Assembly (NCBI RefSeq): GCF_018403185.1
Contig: NZ_BOSE01000003.1
Coordinates: 434,001 to 498,000, forward strand
Direction of reading: 5' to 3'
DNA length: 64,000 nt
Source: Paenibacillus montaniterrae
Lineage (GTDB): Bacteria > Bacillota > Bacilli > Paenibacillales > Paenibacillaceae
In this document: piece after piece, positions 61,705-64,000 of the stretch
How the letters are laid out: each line of letters starts with the position of its first letter
Numbering within the stretch: position 1 is the first letter of the stretch
Program-made: the position numbers and the translations under genes
The notes under the pieces: generated by a model
Told to the model about the DNA's origin: nothing
Database searches by the model: none
The model's input: only the letters and a program-made list of their open reading frames with translations

Positions 61705-62542
61705 TGAACGATCAAGCAATGTGATTACGTTTCTTGGCACGACCCCGAATATCGGAACAACGCTGATCGCACTGGCTACCGGTGTCAGACTTGCCGAACA
61801 GACGCATAAGCGCGTCGCCTATTTGTGCCTCAACTTGAAATCCTCAAAGCTGCACCGTTATATCGGCGTTGATGAAAAGCGAGCAAGCCTGGATGAATTG
61901 CTGCCGCATTTGCGCAATGAAAGTTTAAATCAGCAGCTGCTGCATCATGCGATGCATCGCTACAGCAGTACACTGGAGCTCTATATCCTGTTCGGCAACC
62001 GTTATCGTGAAACAGCTGAATTCTACGGGGTTGAGGAGCTGACCCATCTGATCGAGACTGCACGCAAAGCATATGATTATGTACTGCTTGATGTGAGCGC
62101 ATATTGGGACAATGCGGGAACGATCAGCGCTTTGCTGGAGGCAGAGCGCATTATTGTAGCGACAACTGATGCGTTGTCTCATTTTCAGGAGGATTATTTA
62201 TCATGGATTGGTGTTATGGGAGGTCATATTCAGTTGGACAGCAAAGCGTTGTTTTATGCAGTGATTAAGCATAGAGGCGGACTATACCAGCCTCGGCACT
62301 GCTATTCGCAGTTTGCTGGAGAGGAGCTGCCAGCTGTAACAATTCCATTTTCCTTGTATGAAGCATTGGATCGCGGTGAATTAAAGCAATGGCTTAAGCA
62401 GCGGGGAGAAGGGAGCAAATGGCTATCCTCCTATGCAAAGCATTTCGCTCCTGCAGCATCGGAACGAGCAGCGGGCAGCCGCAAGCTGAAACGGAATCGA
62501 TCACTATCTGCTGCAGCCGCGATGCTGTTTAAGCAAGATTAG
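61694..62542 (+). CDS. TadZ/CpaE-like ParA/MinD-family protein with degenerate P-loop
   Basis: This is a 282-residue protein. The fold pattern of MinD/ParA is visible: a P-loop position GTTPNIGTT, then LDVSAYWDNAGT as the switch II region. However, the P-loop lacks the signature lysines (KGGxGKT), so ATP hydrolysis is doubtful. TadZ-type proteins localise pilus machinery, and some are degenerate. It lies between CpaB-like and CpaF-like genes. Confidence 0.8.
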   Translation: MNPDERSSNVITFLGTTPNIGTTLIALATGVRLAEQTHKRVAYLCLNLKSSKLHRYIGVDEKRASLDELLPHLRNESLNQQLLHHAMHRYSSTLELYILFGNRYRETAEFYGVEELTHLIETARKAYDYVLLDVSAYWDNAGTISALLEAERIIVATTDALSHFQEDYLSWIGVMGGHIQLDSKALFYAVIKHRGGLYQPRHCYSQFAGEELPAVTIPFSLYEALDRGELKQWLKQRGEGSKWLSSYAKHFAPAASERAAGSRKLKRNRSLSAAAAMLFKQD

Positions 62543-62565
62543 ACGAGAAAAGGTGATGAGTCGTA

Positions 62566-63921
62566 ATGAATGAACATAATGTGCGACGCTTTTCAGCACT
62601 TGACTATATGTCGAAACGGCGCAAACAGCAGGAGCATGCTAATGAAGGTCATGCAGGCGTCGAGCAGTTTCAAAAGCTGTGCCATGAATTGAGAGGCTAT
62701 CTTGCTACACCTCGCGGCAACAATGATGAGGAACGCAGGCAGTATAGTGAGCAGCTGAATCGGGCGGTATTAGGCTATTCAGACGCCAGAAGCTATATTC
62801 TGCACTTAATTGCAGATCGTCTGCTGCAGCTGCATATTCAGGAGATCGAAGGCTACCAGCATCCGTACGCTACGCTTGCAGAGGCGATATTTGCAGATAT
62901 TGTCGGCTTGCATGTGCTTGAAGCGATTATTGCTGAAACAGAGGGGCTGGAGGAAATTCAGGTGGTTGGCACTCAAATTTTTACGGTCATAAGAGGGAGG
63001 CTCAGCTTGTCAGGCTATCGCTTCGATCATACGAAGGATGTGGAGCGCATTCAGCAAAACCTCGTGCTGTTTAATAACGATCAATACAATATGAAAAAAC
63101 GTTGGGCCGAGGTTATGCTGCGCGACGGCTCGCGTGTTACGATTACCGGCAACGGTTATACAGCGCGGCCTACGCTTACGATTCGCTTCTATACGCTGCG
63201 CAATATCCCCTTGCTTGCTTTGGCTCAGGATCCATACCGCATGCTATCCCCCATGATGCTTCAGCTTCTTCATCTTATTTTAACTGCGCGCTACAATTTG
63301 GTGCTAATCGGTCAAACGAACACAGGAAAAACAAATTTGCTCAAGGCATTAATTGCCGAGCTGCCGGCTTCAGAGCGGCTCGTTACGATTGAAGGGCGCT
63401 ATGAAATGATGATCAGCCGCGATTATCCCGAACGCAATATTATTGAATATGAAATTAACGAGGACGATTATTTGCACAGCTCAAAGCAAGCGTTCAAGCT
63501 TGCGCTAAGACAGTCGCCGCAGAGGATAATTCATGCTGAAATTCGTGATGATGATGCCAATATATATGTGCGCGCCTGCACACGCGGGCATCGCGGCAGC
63601 ATGACGACGGTTCATGCCAATGAGCTTGAGGATGTGCCTGAGGCGATCGTAGATATGTGCATGCTCGACGGACGCGCGATGGACCCGCGGCGACTCGTAA
63701 AGCGGATTGCTCAATATGTAACCGAGGTAGGCATTCAGCTTAAATACGTTAACGGGCGCAGAGTAATTGCAAGAATCGCCCATATTGGCTGGGAGAACGA
63801 TGAGGTTGTCGTTAAGGATTGGGTAACGTACAATGAGCAGCTTGATGACTGGAGCATAAATTGGGCTGAGCTTAAACTGCGCTTCCCCCAGCTGCAGGGA
63901 GGGATTTTGGATGCTCATTAA
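62566..63921 (+). CDS. CpaF/TadA-type secretion ATPase
   Basis: This 451-residue protein has Walker A GQTNTGKTNLL (about 247-257), Asp box and Walker B regions (ERLVTIEGRYEMM, RIIHAEIRDDD), and the His box region HRGSMTTVHANELED. Typical of GspE/VirB11-superfamily ATPases driving Flp/Tad pilus assembly. SD AAAGGTGA precedes ATG 62566. Confidence 0.9.
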   Translation: MNEHNVRRFSALDYMSKRRKQQEHANEGHAGVEQFQKLCHELRGYLATPRGNNDEERRQYSEQLNRAVLGYSDARSYILHLIADRLLQLHIQEIEGYQHPYATLAEAIFADIVGLHVLEAIIAETEGLEEIQVVGTQIFTVIRGRLSLSGYRFDHTKDVERIQQNLVLFNNDQYNMKKRWAEVMLRDGSRVTITGNGYTARPTLTIRFYTLRNIPLLALAQDPYRMLSPMMLQLLHLILTARYNLVLIGQTNTGKTNLLKALIAELPASERLVTIEGRYEMMISRDYPERNIIEYEINEDDYLHSSKQAFKLALRQSPQRIIHAEIRDDDANIYVRACTRGHRGSMTTVHANELEDVPEAIVDMCMLDGRAMDPRRLVKRIAQYVTEVGIQLKYVNGRRVIARIAHIGWENDEVVVKDWVTYNEQLDDWSINWAELKLRFPQLQGGILDAH

Positions 63922-64000
63922 TGCACTTTCTATTATTTTGCTAGGCGCTATATTTGTGCTGCTATTTGTTGCAATCGACTGGCTGCTGCAGCATGCTGCA
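63911..64000 (+). CDS. TadB-like membrane protein (partial, N-terminus only)
   Basis: The frame from ATG 63911 (GGGAGGG upstream) overlaps the CpaF stop by 11 bp and runs off the window. The 30 visible residues form one hydrophobic helix. Position after CpaF/TadA suggests the GspF-domain membrane platform TadB; inferred from context. Confidence 0.6.
   Translation, partial: MLINALSIILLGAIFVLLFVAIDWLLQHAA

Overview
The window looks like a chromosomal segment of a Paenibacillus-type Firmicute. The evidence is strong AGGAGG ribosome-binding sites, many GTG/TTG starts, CUT1 sugar ABC operons paired with YesM/YesN-type two-component systems, the alr-mazE-mazF order, a GlpP-controlled ugp operon, and Bacillales-type mtl, bdhA and LysR genes. 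The species is not determined.

Layout. (1) 1-125: start of a nucleoside deaminase on the minus strand. (2) 520-10687: five co-directional genes encoding a SWIM zinc-finger protein, a HEAT-like protein, a MoxR AAA+ ATPase, a DUF5682 protein and a VWA protein. Unusual structured repeats fill their intergenic gaps. (3) 10969-18002: CUT1 sugar ABC transporter plus sensor kinase and AraC-type regulator. (4) 18415-23471: YtrA-type GntR regulator and ABC exporter operon, split by an intact IS200/IS605 element. (5) 23576-28472: TM2 protein, DJ-1/PfpI with a divergent LysR regulator, collagen-like surface protein, MBL-fold hydrolase, Crp/Fnr regulator. (6) 28652-34470: Ssu/Tau-type ABC operon, small Xre-plus-membrane-protein pair, butanediol dehydrogenase with a divergent LacI regulator. 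(7) 34662-41211: SleB-like hydrolase, then glpP-ugpB-ugpA-ugpE-HAD-GDPD for glycerophosphodiester use. (8) 41.3-44.4 kb: AT-rich patch with a second Xre/membrane pair, decayed genes and a flanking direct repeat. (9) 44.4-47.9 kb: small enzymes and a lipoprotein. (10) 48003-55928 (minus): mannitol PTS operon mtlA-mtlR-mtlF-mtlD-ptsI-ptsH. (11) 56227-58089: AraC regulator divergent from an SDR. (12) 58740-64000: alr, mazEF, then a Tad/Flp-pilus-like operon running off the end.

The most unusual signal is non-coding. Three families of long hairpin repeats occupy specific gene boundaries. Family 1 (F1) has a ~186-bp unit in tandem; all four arrays begin exactly at the stop codon of the upstream gene, always in the same orientation, and the stem arms co-vary between copies. 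Family 2 (F2) has ~140-bp units, follows F1 in two gaps of the five-gene cluster, and also shows compensatory arm changes. Family 3 (F3) is made of hairpins joined by a constant linker and runs into the Shine-Dalgarno sequence of the SWIM gene and of ptsI. The five-gene operon plus these elements is the best candidate here for an under-described system. The protein set resembles MoxR-VWA modules of unproven function; the repeat architecture looks like modular 3'/5' UTR elements.
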